Below the pieces are notes generated by a model, which had not been told where the DNA came from, made no database searches, and saw only the letters and a list, made by a program, of their open reading frames with translations. Of a stretch of DNA of 59,928 nucleotides, positions 42,417 to 55,153 are shown in pieces (the stretch's first letter is position 1; each line of letters starts with the position of its first letter). The stretch comes from Fragilariopsis cylindrus CCMP1102 (taxonomy: Eukaryota; Bacillariophyta; Bacillariophyceae; Bacillariales; Bacillariaceae). Location: assembly GCA_900095095.1 (NCBI GenBank), contig FMBT01000536.1, forward strand, positions 1 through 59,928. Direction: 5' to 3'. Made by a program: the position numbers and the translations under genes.

Positions 42417-43525
42417 GGCAAAATGAAATGGCCGGCATGGAATTCTATTCCAATGAGTCGATCAATCCACTCAGGGACCCTAGTCCTAGTGGTCGAACCA
42501 ACTGACTCTAATATATGTCCGAAATCAAGTGGGGGAAACACTTTCCACCCTCGATTTCAATCCAGGGATTTTCAGCAAACAAATTTACAATGACTATTGA
42601 ATATAAATTTCTATATCACCATATAGCAAGTTAGCCCTGGGTAGCCAAGATGTTTCCAAGAGACTTACAGCACTATCTTCCTGCCGCTTGCACAGGATTG
42701 ATCGTGCTGTCAGTCGCCCCAAATAAGATGGTTGCGAATGGACCCATTTAGTACTATTTAACTGAAAGCAATGCCCTTATCAATTTCAGTCCCATCCTGA
42801 ACCCAAGTACTGAACCACTTCTAAGTGAAGCGCGCACCTAGTAACGCGCACCTTAAGTCGCGAAGTTCTTCTTCTTAGTTCTTTTCCTTTGAATGAGAAG
42901 ATCTCAAATATTTCAAACAGCGAAATTCTTCTAATTAGTCCTTCCTTTTTGAAAGAGAAGATCTACTTAAAAGACATGAAAATTTCAGATCGCGAAAAGT
43001 TACATCATATGCAAAGGAAAGAACATTCCGATCCTGCTGGATATTTTTGATAATTAAGATAATGATAGTAAAACCGAAATAACTTCTTTTTTGTCGAGTG
43101 AAAGAGTATTCCGATCTCATTTTTGTCGAGTACGGTAGAGAAAGAATGTTCCGGGAAGGATCCAATAATTATAATAAATTATAATTAAAACCGAAATAAC
43201 TTCTTTTTTGTCGAGTGAAAGAATATTCCGATCTTGCATGGTATTTTTGACACTCAACAGTCTTGTCGCTGATGTGCATGCAACAAGAGAGTGAGTATAT
43301 CTTACGAAGTTGTACGTGCAAATATCATCGTCAAGCAAATAAATTTCTTTTCGCTATCTCTTCAAATCGACGCATATTGTTCTCACAAAATTAAAATTTC
43401 AAAACGTGTTCTCACAAATAATTTATGGCACAACAATTCTTGAAAAACAAAACAACAACAGATAATAAGAACAACAATTTATCCTCTAAAGATACAATAT
43501 AAAAAGCAACTACTACTATCATATC
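42417..43525. other. repeat-rich stretch downstream of the DIRS fragment
   Basis: No coding region. The first 400 bases may be DIRS 3' non-coding sequence (gtgggggaaacactttccac). From 42860 to 43250 it consists of degenerate direct repeats, annotated separately. The rest is AT-rich upstream DNA of the VTC gene. Confidence 0.6.
42860..43250. repeat. interleaved direct repeats (three families)
   Basis: Family A: 42860-42904 and 42920-42964 (gcgaaRttcttct... ending gagaagatct). Family B: 43017-43050 and 43217-43250 (gaaagaaYattccgatc... tatttttga). Family C: 43069-43117 and 43186-43234 (taaaaccgaaataacttc... attccgatct), 49 bp with one mismatch. The copies interleave, suggesting serial duplication. 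Confidence 0.8.
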
Positions 43526-46500
43526 ATGTCCGAGGTGACAAGACGATCGATCTTCGCTGGGTCTCCATTGCATCCGTCGCACTCGAAGCGGAGATCGATG
43601 ATTGTTATCACCGACTTCATTCGGGGGGTATTCTTATGAATACAGCAGCATCAAATGCAGAAGGTTACGGTAACCGAACTGCACATCAAATTGCCGTCCA
43701 TCCTTTTATTGAAGCATTTGATGCCGAATTTAATCGCCTAGCGAATGTCCTAACCAATCATAAGGATGCAATCGAATCATCGGCCGAAGCATTACTTAAG
43801 AACGCTGATGGATTACTACGAAGTAGAGACAAGATGTCGGATACTGCAGTATCGAATCAGCTCAGTGAAACAAGAAGACTAGCTACTGTTCTAGAGGACA
43901 AGACTATTCGCATTAATGCAGAGGCAATGAAGACCGAGAAAGAGCTTCGTCGTATCGCATTTCTAGCGGATACAAAACTACGGACTGCCTGCGTGGACCA
44001 AGCCGATCGTCAATTCAGCAAGGAACCATGGGTAGATAAAGTTAGTACTGGTCATGTTGTGAAGATACTTAGTGATATCTTTAGTTTCATTCGTGATATG
44101 AAGACAAAGGCAGAGATAAGGGCGCCGAGGAGTGGAAGGCGCCTGCATCCTTTGAACGAGTCACCACCAAGTATTGGGTCAAGGACGAGGCCCTACCTGA
44201 AGTTCTTCTTAAGAGTGCATGCGAACTACCAATTTTGGTGTATGGTAGATCGGGTATTCTAACAGAAAATCCCAAGGATCCTTCTGAGGGAAGGGTGAAT
44301 TCTGGAAAACGATGGCGTCGCCAATTTCGTCAGTTTATTTTGATTCGGACAGTATGGATCTCTATAAGGAACGAATCAAGAGGTCTGAAGGAGCACAGCT
44401 ATTTCGCGTTCGATGGTATGGCGATAAGCCAAGGAATGACGAAGTGATTTACCTTGAGCTGAAAACCCATCACGAATGTTGGATTAATAACAAATCGGTG
44501 AAAGAAAGAGTTGGTATCGTTCAACGGAATATGCTAACACTTATGGACATATCGGATGGACAGTGGACGTCGGATTTCGCCAAGACACTTGTCATAGAAG
44601 CTAGTCCTGATGACAACGAAGCGGAAATAGAAGCATCCACAGCTCTTTTGCTTGAGATTCGGGCTCTTTTTTGCAGGTTGGAGTTGCGACCATGGTACGA
44701 ACAAGTTATACACGAGCTGCTTCCAGAGCTCAAAGAATAACGAGCTCCGTCTGACTATTGACCGAGATATTACTGTCATTGATGAAACTAGTGTACGGAA
44801 TGAAGGATCTTGGTGTATTGAAGATAACGACAACGTTCCAATACAGTCATTTCTGAAAGTGCCATATAGTGTTTTCGAGGTAAAGGTATCAGGTGGGTTA
44901 GGGCCATCTTCCTTGAAGAATTACAGGAGAGTAATGCTATTGTTGAGGCACCCAAATTCTCAAAATTCCTTACCGGAGCATCCCTGCACAATGCGAATAA
45001 GGTCAACATGCTTCCTTGGTGGGCTGAAGATCCGCTTTTTGAACCAATATTCAAGATGAGACAGAATACTCGTTTTTCCAAGAAAATCGAATCATCGAAA
45101 GCACTCAATGCCGATCTGCTTGTTAGTCCTACATCTTATAGAGGTGATACAAGCAAAGAAAGCCTTGACCTTTCATCGAATGCCTTCGATCTTGTAGCTG
45201 CCGAAGAAGGCAATAGTAGCGCTCGTGGAGACAACACCAAAAAGGGGGCTTTTTGGATTGATCAATTTACGTTCTCGTCATCACGCCAAAACTGACAATG
45301 GTAAACCTACTGCTGCACCAAGGTCACCAGCCAGGGTTGAGCCTAAGTCTTTTTTTGCCAATGAAAGAACCTTCATCTAGTGGGTCACAGTTGGAAGTTT
45401 GTTTATGCTAGTAGCTGCCCTCGTAAGTTAGTTTTATCGTTCAACAACTACTTTCAAATAAAGAACCACCAAATCGTTTCCATTGCCCACGCACGTTATG
45501 TTTGAGTTAGCTACTAATTACTGACCGTCACTCGATTCTTTTGTCTTGATTTATTTTAAAATAGATTTATACACAGCAATTCTCGTCGGGCCCTATGGTG
45601 GTGGGCTCGCGTTAATGAGACTTGGTAATGCCTTGATAGGATGTGGGTTGGTTGTAGCTATCTACGGAATTGCTATGTATTATCGTCGCTTGGATCTTAT
45701 GGTCAAGGCAAAACCTTATGGCTATGCAGATTCAGTAGGACCAGCTGTATTGGCCGCCTTTATGGTTGCTCTCCTTGGATCGTTTATCTATGCATATTAC
45801 TTGCAGTTTCCGTACCCACATGCCCCTTTGAGGGCAGAACCTGGAGTTTGTGTGAAACGCAATCTTGATCTTGGCACAAATGGGGCCTTTTCTACGCTTC
45901 AATTTCAACCAAGCAGTATAAGTATTGATCGTAAAAGGAACCTTATGCTTATTTCATCACTGGATGATATTGTGGCATACCCATCAGATATCTTTGCAGA
46001 TGATGCTACAATCAATGCTCCCATGCAACTTTTGCATCAATTCCCTAGGGGAAGCGAAGACCTCGAGGCTATGGAGATTATTAATGGCACCATCTACGTT
46101 ATTTCAGAGGGAAAAAAAGATTCTACAGGAAAAGATCAATCTGATATTATTGAACTCGAATGGTCGAGCAGTGGAGAAAATATCCTTGAAGTAACGAATA
46201 GGTGGAGGATTGATTCTGGTAATGCCGAAGGTATAGCTTTTACCTCAGACGAAGATTGGTTCAGCTATCCAACCCTTATTGTTTCAGCAGATGAAAATAC
46301 CCTCGACCCAGGGATCGCTTGTCTCTTGATGCCTACGAATTTCCACTCCCTGCTAACGGAACGTCCCCAGTCGAAGGACATCTAAACAACAAGTTTTTTA
46401 TCAATGGGTTGAAGGACACAAAAGTTGGAGAAATGCAGTTCTTCAATGGTAACTTGTACATGCTTTTTGATAATTCGAAGGTTATTCGTGCATTTGCTCC

Positions 46501-46717
46501 CAATGGTATCATGTTGAATGAATGGGTGCTGCCTGTCAGCGTTGCCGAGTTCGACAAGCAGTGGGAAGGTATGTACTTGGACCAGAATGGAGATGAGCTT
46601 TACCTTCATCTATCCCTTGACAGTCCACCAGAAGTGTGGTCGATCAAGTTGGGAGGCGTCACCACCCCAAACAGCGAAACAGCCCAATGGAGTCTCCCAA
46701 GATGCGCTGGTGGGTAA
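43526..46717 (+). CDS. VTC4-like polyphosphate polymerase with DUF202 and lumenal propeller-like tail
   Basis: The start is ATG at 43526. An N-terminal helical region (about 200 residues, no canonical SPX seen) precedes the VTC catalytic domain: FERVTTKYWVKDEALPEV, PISSVYFDSDSMDLYKERI, AQLFRVRWYGDKPR, YLELKTHHECWIN, and a basic-acidic strand DRDITVIDET. A DUF202-type membrane domain follows (VEPKSFFANERTFI, then after an intron at 45423-45564 GPYGGGLALMRLGNALIGCG and two further TM helices). The last ~320 residues look like a beta-propeller of the SdiA-regulated/phytase-like type (EDLEAMEIINGTIYVISEG, WEGMYLDQNGDELYLHLS). VTC enzymes make polyphosphate from ATP and thread it into the vacuole. 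One-base losses occur at several places (near 43541, 44112, 44310, 44690 and 46310), and an in-frame TAG at 45378-45380 replaces the usual Gln in ERTFxQW. Confidence 0.82.
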
Positions 46718-47063
46718 TTTCGACGGAAAGAAACTATTTCGATAACAATGATGCATAATGACGTTCAGTAGGAAATGTCGATTGCATATTACTAGACTAT
46801 CCTGACTAGGATATCACTAACTTAGTAGTAGTAGTAGTAGCAGTAGTAGTAACAATCGAAATTATATATATTTATGTAAGATAAAAAAACTAAGAAGGTA
46901 CTAAAAATGGCACTGTCGTTTATTATTTACTATTATTATGACTATGTAAGTTTTGTAGTTTATTCGCTGTTGTATATGCGGTACACCATTTCCTATGGAG
47001 ACGACTACTGTTAAACTTTTTCGATAACATATTCTATGGATATTTACATCATTTAAAAAAAAT
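46718..47063. other. convergent 3' region with TAG-trinucleotide run
   Basis: About 350 bases between the 3' ends of the VTC and NOC4 genes. A tagtagtag run lies near 46822-46850. No gene is seen. Confidence 0.5.
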
Positions 47064-48976
47064 CTAATGGTCACCAATCTGAATGCAACCAGAAAAAACA
47101 TCATCCTCCGTGAAGAGTGACGTTGGTTTCTTAAATGTTAATGCAGTCTTGTTTTTCTTCTTCTTTTCTTGGTCGAAAAGAGACCCGTACGTATGAGCTG
47201 CAAATTCTTCTACATTATATAACGGGGCCTTGTCTTCTTCCGCCCGTCCAATTGATTTTGCTAGTGTTGAAACGGCAGAATAATAGTGACGTTCAAATAC
47301 AGCCAATTCCCATAGAGAGCTTTGCAAGGCTCGACATTCGACTGGATCGTCTTCATCGGCCAAAAAACAGTCCTCCATTTCTGTTATACCTGCCTTCCGT
47401 TGCACGAGACAGCTACATTCCGGATGCTTCTTAAGAAGATTTGAAACCAACGCTAGTACGAACAATGCACCCGAGGGAGGGCCGCTAAGCGTACAACGAC
47501 AGAGTCGTTTGATAAACGCTGCTACTAAGTGAGCCGGAAGCATGGTATTTAGGACCAAACATTTTGTCATTAGAGAAAAGAATCGAGCACGATATTTAGC
47601 GTACATGACTTTAGCTGATACCAGTTTGTAGAGTTGTGTATAAAAATTGCTGTATTCCAAGCCATCTATTTCCGGATGAATAATGAAGTGTATTTGTATT
47701 CAGCGAGGTTAACGATTTTTAGAAGAATAGGTAAGTTAGTAAGTAAGTAAGTATAATGTAATATATATATAAAATATGAAAAACAAGATCCGAATATAAA
47801 CAAAAAGAAGAAAAAAGAACTTACATTTGGTAATCAACAAAAATAGACCCTCCAAGGCTAGTACTCCAATAATCCCACCAGAATTATTATTATCCGAATA
47901 TGCTTCCATGAAAAAATCAGCAAAACGTAATGGTTGAGCGACATAATTTAAGACATTTTGTGGTAAAAAATTAAGTGCCTTTTTTAACAATGTTACAGGA
48001 AGAGGTAATCTTAGTACTGCCAACCATGCCTTCTTATATTCACGTTTAAACATCCGTATTTGTTGAAATGCAAACTTATTATTATTGTCTGCTTTTTTTG
48101 TCTTTTGACGTTTCTTAGGCCTAATGGATGATGATACTTCGTTTTTCTCTGAATTGTCGTCATCATCACTCGAAGAATTGTCGTCGTCGTCATCATCGGA
48201 ATCACTGTCACCATCTTCGTCGTCGTCTTCTGATTCTTCGTCGTCGTCACTTTTCTCTGCTGGAACAGCATCTGATGGTGGAGGGAATAAAAATTGATGA
48301 CTTCCTTCTAAATCTTCCTCGGAACGTGGAACGGGAATCATCATTAGCAGTTCAAGTAATTTTCCAGCAACTCTTGTCTTCTTTTCATTACTGCTCTTTT
48401 CATCATCATCATCGTCGTCATCACTATCACCGTCATCATTATAAACAGATGTTGCTAGCTTTGTAATAACACCTAAAGAATAATATTGAATGTCTCGATA
48501 AGGACGTAATAATTCATTATCCACCATATTCGTCATACCCTTATCCATTTCAGTCGATTCCTGTGATGTCATTGCACACATCCATTTTTCTAATAATTCA
48601 GCATTCACATACCGATAAGAAGAAGACAATCCTTTGGTGATCCAGCAATCACGCCCCACAAACAACGAATGCTTGCATGTCTACCTAATTTCACCCTTTC
48701 ACAAAGCTGTGATACCATCGTATCATGAGAGTTATGTAAAAATGTTGACCATTTTGCAGCTACACTACGACTACCAGATTTTGTTGTTGTTATTGTTGTT
48801 GTTTTTGGAAACGTTAATTCACCAACATCATTCAATTGAGTAAATATCCGTCGAAGTTCATCAAGTCTTGCAACATCTGCACGGGGTTCAGACAACTCCT
48901 TCAGCAAACGTTTGATCTGCTTGGCGACTTCGGCCGGTTTGATTTGTTGGGTTTGTCCTTCCTTGCTCATCGTCAT
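47064..48976 (-). CDS. NOC4: nucleolar complex protein 4 (NOC4-like), two exons
   Basis: The start is ATG at 48976. Exon 1 runs to 47825 and exon 2 covers 47665-47064, joined by a GTAAGT...AATAG intron in phase 1 (FLLITK then YGLEYSNFYTQLYKLV). An Asp/Ser/Glu-rich disordered insert lies between about residues 200 and 290. The CBF/Mak21-type C-terminal domain shows YRARFFSLMTKCLV, LPAHLVAAFIKRL, KHPECSCLV and CRALQSSLWELAVFERHY. NOC4 with NOP14 promotes assembly and export of the 40S ribosomal subunit. One frame break near 48663 fits loss of one A in an AAA tract. Convergent with VTC. Confidence 0.87.
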
Positions 48977-51621
48977 GGTTGGAAAGTAGCTAAAGATTAC
49001 GCCAGGTATTATATATATAATAAGTGCAATTGCAGTCGACGTTGACGTTATTAGAGCGAATATATTTTTTTCAGATTTTATCGTAGATTACCGGTATTTC
49101 GTAGATTATTTCGTGATGCTTGTTTCTTACACATTATTTGGAGGAGGATTTGAATGGCAAGTGTGATTGTGGTCTGTCCTTCTGACCCCAATTTTCATTC
49201 CAGTATATGCTTCCAAGAAAGTAGATTGTGCATTATTTCACTGTAGTAGTATGGCAAGAAAAGGAATATGATTACCAAAGCCAAAGAAAAGGGTGGTACC
49301 AATAGAAGAAGAAAGAAAAGAAAAACCCCTAAATGCAACAAATGTAACAGCAGGCCGAGATCCAATCAATCATATCAATCAGCACACATACTGTACTATA
49401 TGGTTACAATTTAAATACACTATACTGACATGATATATCAAATATCAAAGGAAAGAAAAAATAGATTTGAGCCTACTATGAGTTTTTGTATGAAAAATTC
49501 TGACTGTTAAAAGTTTAATATTATTATGGAGTCAACCAACTTACTCTTATTATGCTCAGCAATTGTGATGCTCAATTACAATGCTCAGTTGCGATGCTCA
49601 GTTGCACACAAGCAAGCTCACCCTAGAGCAAACACTAGGGTGGAATAATAAATCAAACCAATCCACCATCCATCTCTCTATTACTAGATAAAGAAACTTC
49701 ACAGGAGGAATTGAATGCAACAAGAAGAAATATAGAACAAAGTAATGAACTACCAGTCAAATTGTATCGCCTGGTGGACACAGACTCATATATGTTATTG
49801 AGAAAAGAGCCAGTCACTTACAAAAACATCTACATGATCTGAATACCCTCCTTGATGGTAGAATTCACCAAGCACTTACTGATTGTTTACAATCGTTTAA
49901 AATGTTTAAAAAAATGATAAAGAATGATGAAATCACAATGAGTAGTCAGGAGGACAACTATCTATTCAAAGAGTAACAATCAGGAGGGAAGACATTGTTT
50001 CATCCAGACAAGGAGAACCATCCACAATTTTGAACTAAGTTTGATATGTGATATGAAGAAATGGACCAAAAATACATGGACAGTTTGCATCAGTTACCTT
50101 CCACATTGTTTGTGGAAAGCGGGCATTCTTTGCATAAAATTGCAGGGGATACTGGGAAGCAACCTAGAACTCAAGTATCTTGTAAAGCTGTACAAAAAAG
50201 TAGACCTTTTAGGGAGACATTATCCAAGTTAGAAAATTTTGGAGTGCAGATTGCCAAGGACAGGCAAATGTAATAGTGCCACTTGCCAACACCTGTCAGT
50301 CAATAGTCAGTAGCAAGAATTGTAGTAGTAAATGTGAGTAGAATACTAGTATAAATCAGATACCAATGGTGTAGGGTTCATAGCTTCTTCCAAGGAAGAA
50401 AAATCCCCCAAGATCCAGTAGGATCAAATCTTGTTGATGACTGCATCCAAAACAAAGAATAAGGATGGCAGTTCCAGAAGGATGAAGAGGTGAGAGACAA
50501 TCAAAGGGTATGGTGAAGATTAAACACATTATGCATGTGTACAGCTCAGTGCTTCTCAGAGATACCAAGTATCAGAATAAACTAATGATGATGAGTAGTG
50601 TTACAATTTTGATTTTGGGCAGTAAAGAGGGGAAATTCATACCTACTTGTACTGTACATTCAGGAGGAAAAATTACTTCCATCACTATTACTATTTAGGA
50701 CCTACAATGAGAAGTGTAATTTAATCAAGTGCTACTACAACAGTTGCTCATTGGTGGGTATATCTACTTGTATTGTCAGTCCTTGGCGAATCATTCCCTA
50801 GTTACTGATATCTTACTCCCTCCACAGAACTGACACCTTAGAGAATTGGGAAGAGATTTCACTATCAATGGGTAAAACTATTGCTCGGTGCATATATATG
50901 TGCTGCTGGGCCATAGAGGGTGTTGAATTACTGCATATGTCTGGATTAAACTGAGTGGATTTTTTATTTGTTCCTTCTAGAAGTTCACATATACATGGTA
51001 ATTATAATGTAACTGGAATATACTATTTGAGTAAAAATTGTTCTATTACAATTCTTTTGTAATAAGCGAAAAAAGATACTGAGTTGGGAGAGATAGAGAA
51101 GGATGAAACCAACAGATTAACCACAAACAACTACAACATTGTTTGTTAAGGAAGAGAATTGGTTGGATGGCATGCCTTCTAAATTAATGTATAACGATCA
51201 ATGTACTCCCTTGATAGAAAACCAGTACATTCAATATTGTTATCATTATCTTTATGCGCAAAAAGATGAGGAAATATGCGCTAATGGGAATTCAGGTTCA
51301 TAGTTCAAGCTTGAAATTGAAAAGAATTGTGTTAAAGAGGACCCCACTAATCTAGGAAAGGAGCGGAACTTTTTTGGGGCTATGATGGCATTACAGAATT
51401 CATTGTTGCAGTGGCAATAGTTTAATATTATCTACATCAGCAATTCATTTCTAGACAAGCAGCTAACTAACGTAGCTAGAGAATAATGTTTATAGAAAAG
51501 ATATAATATTCATAAACTAATAGGACTACTATGCGCCGCGAAAGTGTGAGTCCAAGATTGATGAAAATGGTGTTTTCTTCTTTTGTAAGATTGTGACACT
51601 CCCCTCCCCCCTGCAAATCTG
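48977..51621. other. 2.6-kb gene-poor region
   Basis: No open frame over about 75 codons and no recognised domain. Open pieces with protein-like composition (for example 49820-49970 and 50061-50273, reading LHQLPSTLFVESGHSLHKIAG) suggest long-decayed coding or transposon DNA, but no family can be named. A 13-nt tandem motif (tgctcagttgcga-like, four copies) lies at 49552-49608 and a perfect 8-bp inverted repeat (caccctag/ctagggtg) at 49619-49642. Confidence 0.5.
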
Positions 51622-54600
51622 TCACACGATTATACTATCTTGTCGCCTTACGTTACTACTACTACTCATGTTAATCGGTCCAAGTCTCGATGAAAATGTG
51701 TTGGCGTAATCGTCACCATCATCGTCATCAAACCATTGTGGTGTTTTCGCCCGTTCAATTCTGTTATCTTCGTTGGTCCTTACGCTCGCCTTCTTGGATG
51801 GAGTTCTTGACTCCTTGCGTTTGATAGCCTTGTCAATCTCTTTAGCCGGTGTAACATTTGCGGTTCGACTATTGTGTTTAGTATTGTACGTATTGGCGTG
51901 ATTATATTTCTCTTCTTTCCCAGTCTTAGTGATGTGGTTGTTCTCTTGCTTTGAAGATGATGATTGCTGGCAAGGTTTTGATGATTCTGGTTCTATATCA
52001 TCAACTGGTTTTCTGTCGTCAAATCGGTTATTTGAATTTGGAGCAGTATCGGAATGATCGATCACTTCTTCATTTTGCTCGACTGCTTCCTGAGATATAG
52101 CATCGTGAGGTGAATTTAGTTCGTTGCGGGTATCTATTGATCCATCGCTGTGCGTTGGGGACGATAAAGGCAGATCTTCATTTTACATCACTCTCACTCT
52201 TCGCTTCTCGTAATGTTTCGGTGTTTGATTTTTCGCTTTTGACTTCAGCCTTTATATGCTCTTTCTCTGCCAGTTTCAGAAATCGAGTTGGGGGTTGCGT
52301 TTTGTATCGTGATTGCAACTGCAAAGGAAGCACCGACAGCCCATTATTAGATGTAGATGAGGACGATGATAAAGAGGGACTGATAGATTCCTTGGTCGAA
52401 CTTTCTTCTTTTTCTGTACGGATGCTTCTGTCCCTACCAAAAAGGCTAGGGATTTGGAATGGAGTGAAAGCAAGTTGAACAAACATCACCTCTACTCGTT
52501 GTGGGATAATTGGCCTGACAATATTGGCAAATGCTCGATTTTGCCAACCAGGAATCGTTTGCGTGTCACCATCTAAAAGCGAAATGACGCCCTGTACGAA
52601 GATAAAAATGATATATTTGTTAGATACACGATGGTCAAGATTCAAGCGCGTATGAATAGTACAACGAATCGACAAAATCACGACTACTCACCTGATGAGC
52701 TACAACATCTGGTGTCCGGCAATAAAATGGTAAATACCAACAAAGTGCTTTATGTGTTCCGCTACTCTCACGAAAATCTGTATCAGCCACTGGTCCTGGG
52801 ATCAGACAAGTTACACCGACACCATATGGTTCCATCTCCTTAGCCATAGAAAGTGACAAAGATTTACCGAATGCTTTACATGCACCGTATATAGCGGTGT
52901 TTGGTGAAGCACTGCATAATCCCGCCATCGATGACAGCATTAGTATCCGACCCCGTCGTTTCTTTTTCATATCCTGGCCGTATAATTGAGACAGTTTTGC
53001 ATAAGTTAAAGAATTTAACATAATCATTTTTTCAATATCGGAGGTTTTTGCGTCGACAGCTAATCCTTCAGAGGCAATTCCAGCATTATTAACGAGAATG
53101 TCCACAGATATACCTGCCTCGGTGGTTGCTTCGTGGATCCTTTCGGCAGCATCCATTTTTGACAAATCTGCTCCGAGAACACAACACTTCACTCCGTAGC
53201 AAGCCTCTAAATCATATGCGAGATTTGATAATTTTTCTACATCTCTCGCCACTAATATCATCGGTATTTCCCATCTTGCTAATTCAACTGCAATAGCCCG
53301 ACCAATCCCCTTGGATGCTCCCGTAACAAGTGCATATCCAACATCTTCTTCTGTTCCGTCAACAACGGCGCCGGCATTAGTAGAGCCAAATTTTCGTTTC
53401 TTTTTAATAGATACAGCTTTTTGACGCTTTTTGAGTACTTGAAGCGCAACTAGTTCATCAAAAACACGATTGCGTCGTATCTTTGCAACCTCCCGTTTAC
53501 GAGCCGCACGGTCATGTTGCCAATCCCTATATTTATACTGAAGAATTCGCTTTGGTGTAGCTGTCGTTGTCGCGTAGATACCGCTTAGATGTTTTCGAAT
53601 CTTGGGAGAAACTCGTGATAAAATATTTTGTTCGTCGTCATCATCTCCTCCAATCAAATGGTTGGATAAGTTATCATCATCTTGAACGGCAGCTTTGTGA
53701 AGATCCAATTCCCCATCTACCGACCGCAGTAGTGCTTCAATTTCTGGATCGTATGTGACATCTTCTGGCAAGAAGGGTGGTAAGAATACTCTAGATATTT
53801 GAGGACGACCACCCTTCTTTTTTTTCTCGAAGTTCATTGCCGGTAGATTCAACGGCGTAAGTTTCCTTTTGCGCTGTAACTCCTGGTTACCCCATGATAG
53901 CACGGCCAGTCCCAAACCGGCGAGTACGAATGTTCGAACAGGCTCGGAGGAAAAGAGGGGAATACTTCGTAGCGCAGCCTCCGAGGACTTCGCCACGGCG
54001 TCAACCACCGAAGCTTTACCTCCCTCCCATACCTTGATACGTCGAGGAAAACTAGAAAGTAAAATTACTGGTGGTATGGCAGGTGGTAGATTAAACCAAA
54101 CCTGTGACGACACCTCTCGTATTTGTCGGATTCCAATTCGTGTTTGTTGCCTTGCATACGCAAAAAATAATGCTCCCACACTTGGATACGTCGAGCTTTG
54201 TTGCTGTTTTCTTTCACGATCCTCGTTCTGTGTAACATCATCAATACTTGTCTTCTCTAGATCAGTAGACAATGAATACTTCATCTTATCCATTCGCTCC
54301 TTCATTATATTTAGGGGCCATGGAGGCCACATAGACGACGTGGATGGTGTCTTTCTGCTGCTGCTGCTGACATCCCTGATGGTATAAAACTTCTTGTTAA
54401 GACTGTTCTTTGTGCAATTATCATCATCGTCATCATCGTCATTTTTATCACCACATTCGTCATCGTCATACAAGAATGGAATACTGTTGCGGATGTCAAC
54501 CAAGGAATTTTTGTAGATGTCGCCACCACAGGCCTGTAATATTTGTCGTCGTCGTCGTCGTCCGGACTGGGATGATGATCGACTCCAAGCAACTGGAGCT

Positions 54601-54716
54601 GCTGTAACAGTAAAAGCAAGACAAAATACACATAAAACGAGTACTCTGAAAGTATGACGACGAACGCAGTATTTGTTCGTCATGTCCATGACTGTTTGTT
54701 TTGGTTTCAGCTCCAT
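51622..54716 (-). CDS. SDR-family oxidoreductase with long N- and C-terminal extensions
   Basis: The start is ATG at 54716. A signal-anchor (FRVLVLCVFCLAFTVTAAPVAW) lies near residues 22-45. A long Ser/Asp-rich and then helical region follows to about 455. The classical short-chain dehydrogenase domain has TGASKGIG (465-472) for NAD(P) binding, NNAG (543-546) and the catalytic YGACK (Tyr610, Lys614). Exon 1 ends at 52692 and exon 2 begins at 52591 in phase 0 (GVISLLDGD). Exon 2 stops at 52178, but the next frame (to 51622) continues with the same Ser/Asp/Lys-rich style (LPLSSPTHSDGSID), so a one-base change near 52180 probably splits a longer tail. Similar SDRs reduce 3-ketoacyl or steroid-type substrates; the substrate here is unknown. 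Probably ER or plastid-ER localised. Confidence 0.82.
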
Positions 54717-55153
54717 TTGAAATATATTATCTTGGTATGTTTATGTTGTATATGGTATAATTGAATATGACATCGGTTGTGTGAGAAGTGAAATGTCAAA
54801 CAAAATTGTTATTTGTTATATCGCCATTCAATCTACTCTAGTTAGCAATGCCGCGCTGCAATTTCAAATTTGAATCGTTACTCGTGTCTCAACCGTGACC
54901 TGAAAGCAGTCAGTCCCGTATAAAAGATATTTCAAGTACTGTACTCGCACGACATGCTGTATTCGATAGAGCTAGTTGACTGTTGTCGAGAATTCTATCT
55001 CTATTTCAATCAATATTGTACAAGGTATCCTTCACAATCATTTCTTATCGTATTCGTATATTAGTGGTGAGCAAACTTAAGCTCTGGAAAACTGCTGAGA
55101 GGTAAAGGACTGAAGTTAAATTTTGTGCTAAGAAATAAGAGAAAAGGAAAGAA
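54717..55153. other. bidirectional promoter region of SDR and mitochondrial carrier genes
   Basis: About 440 bases between divergent start codons. No gene is seen and no specific element recognised. Confidence 0.5.

Noticed and set aside
49900..50273. Possible decayed gene
   Set aside because: Two short open pieces in protein-like composition, but stops between them and no family recognised.
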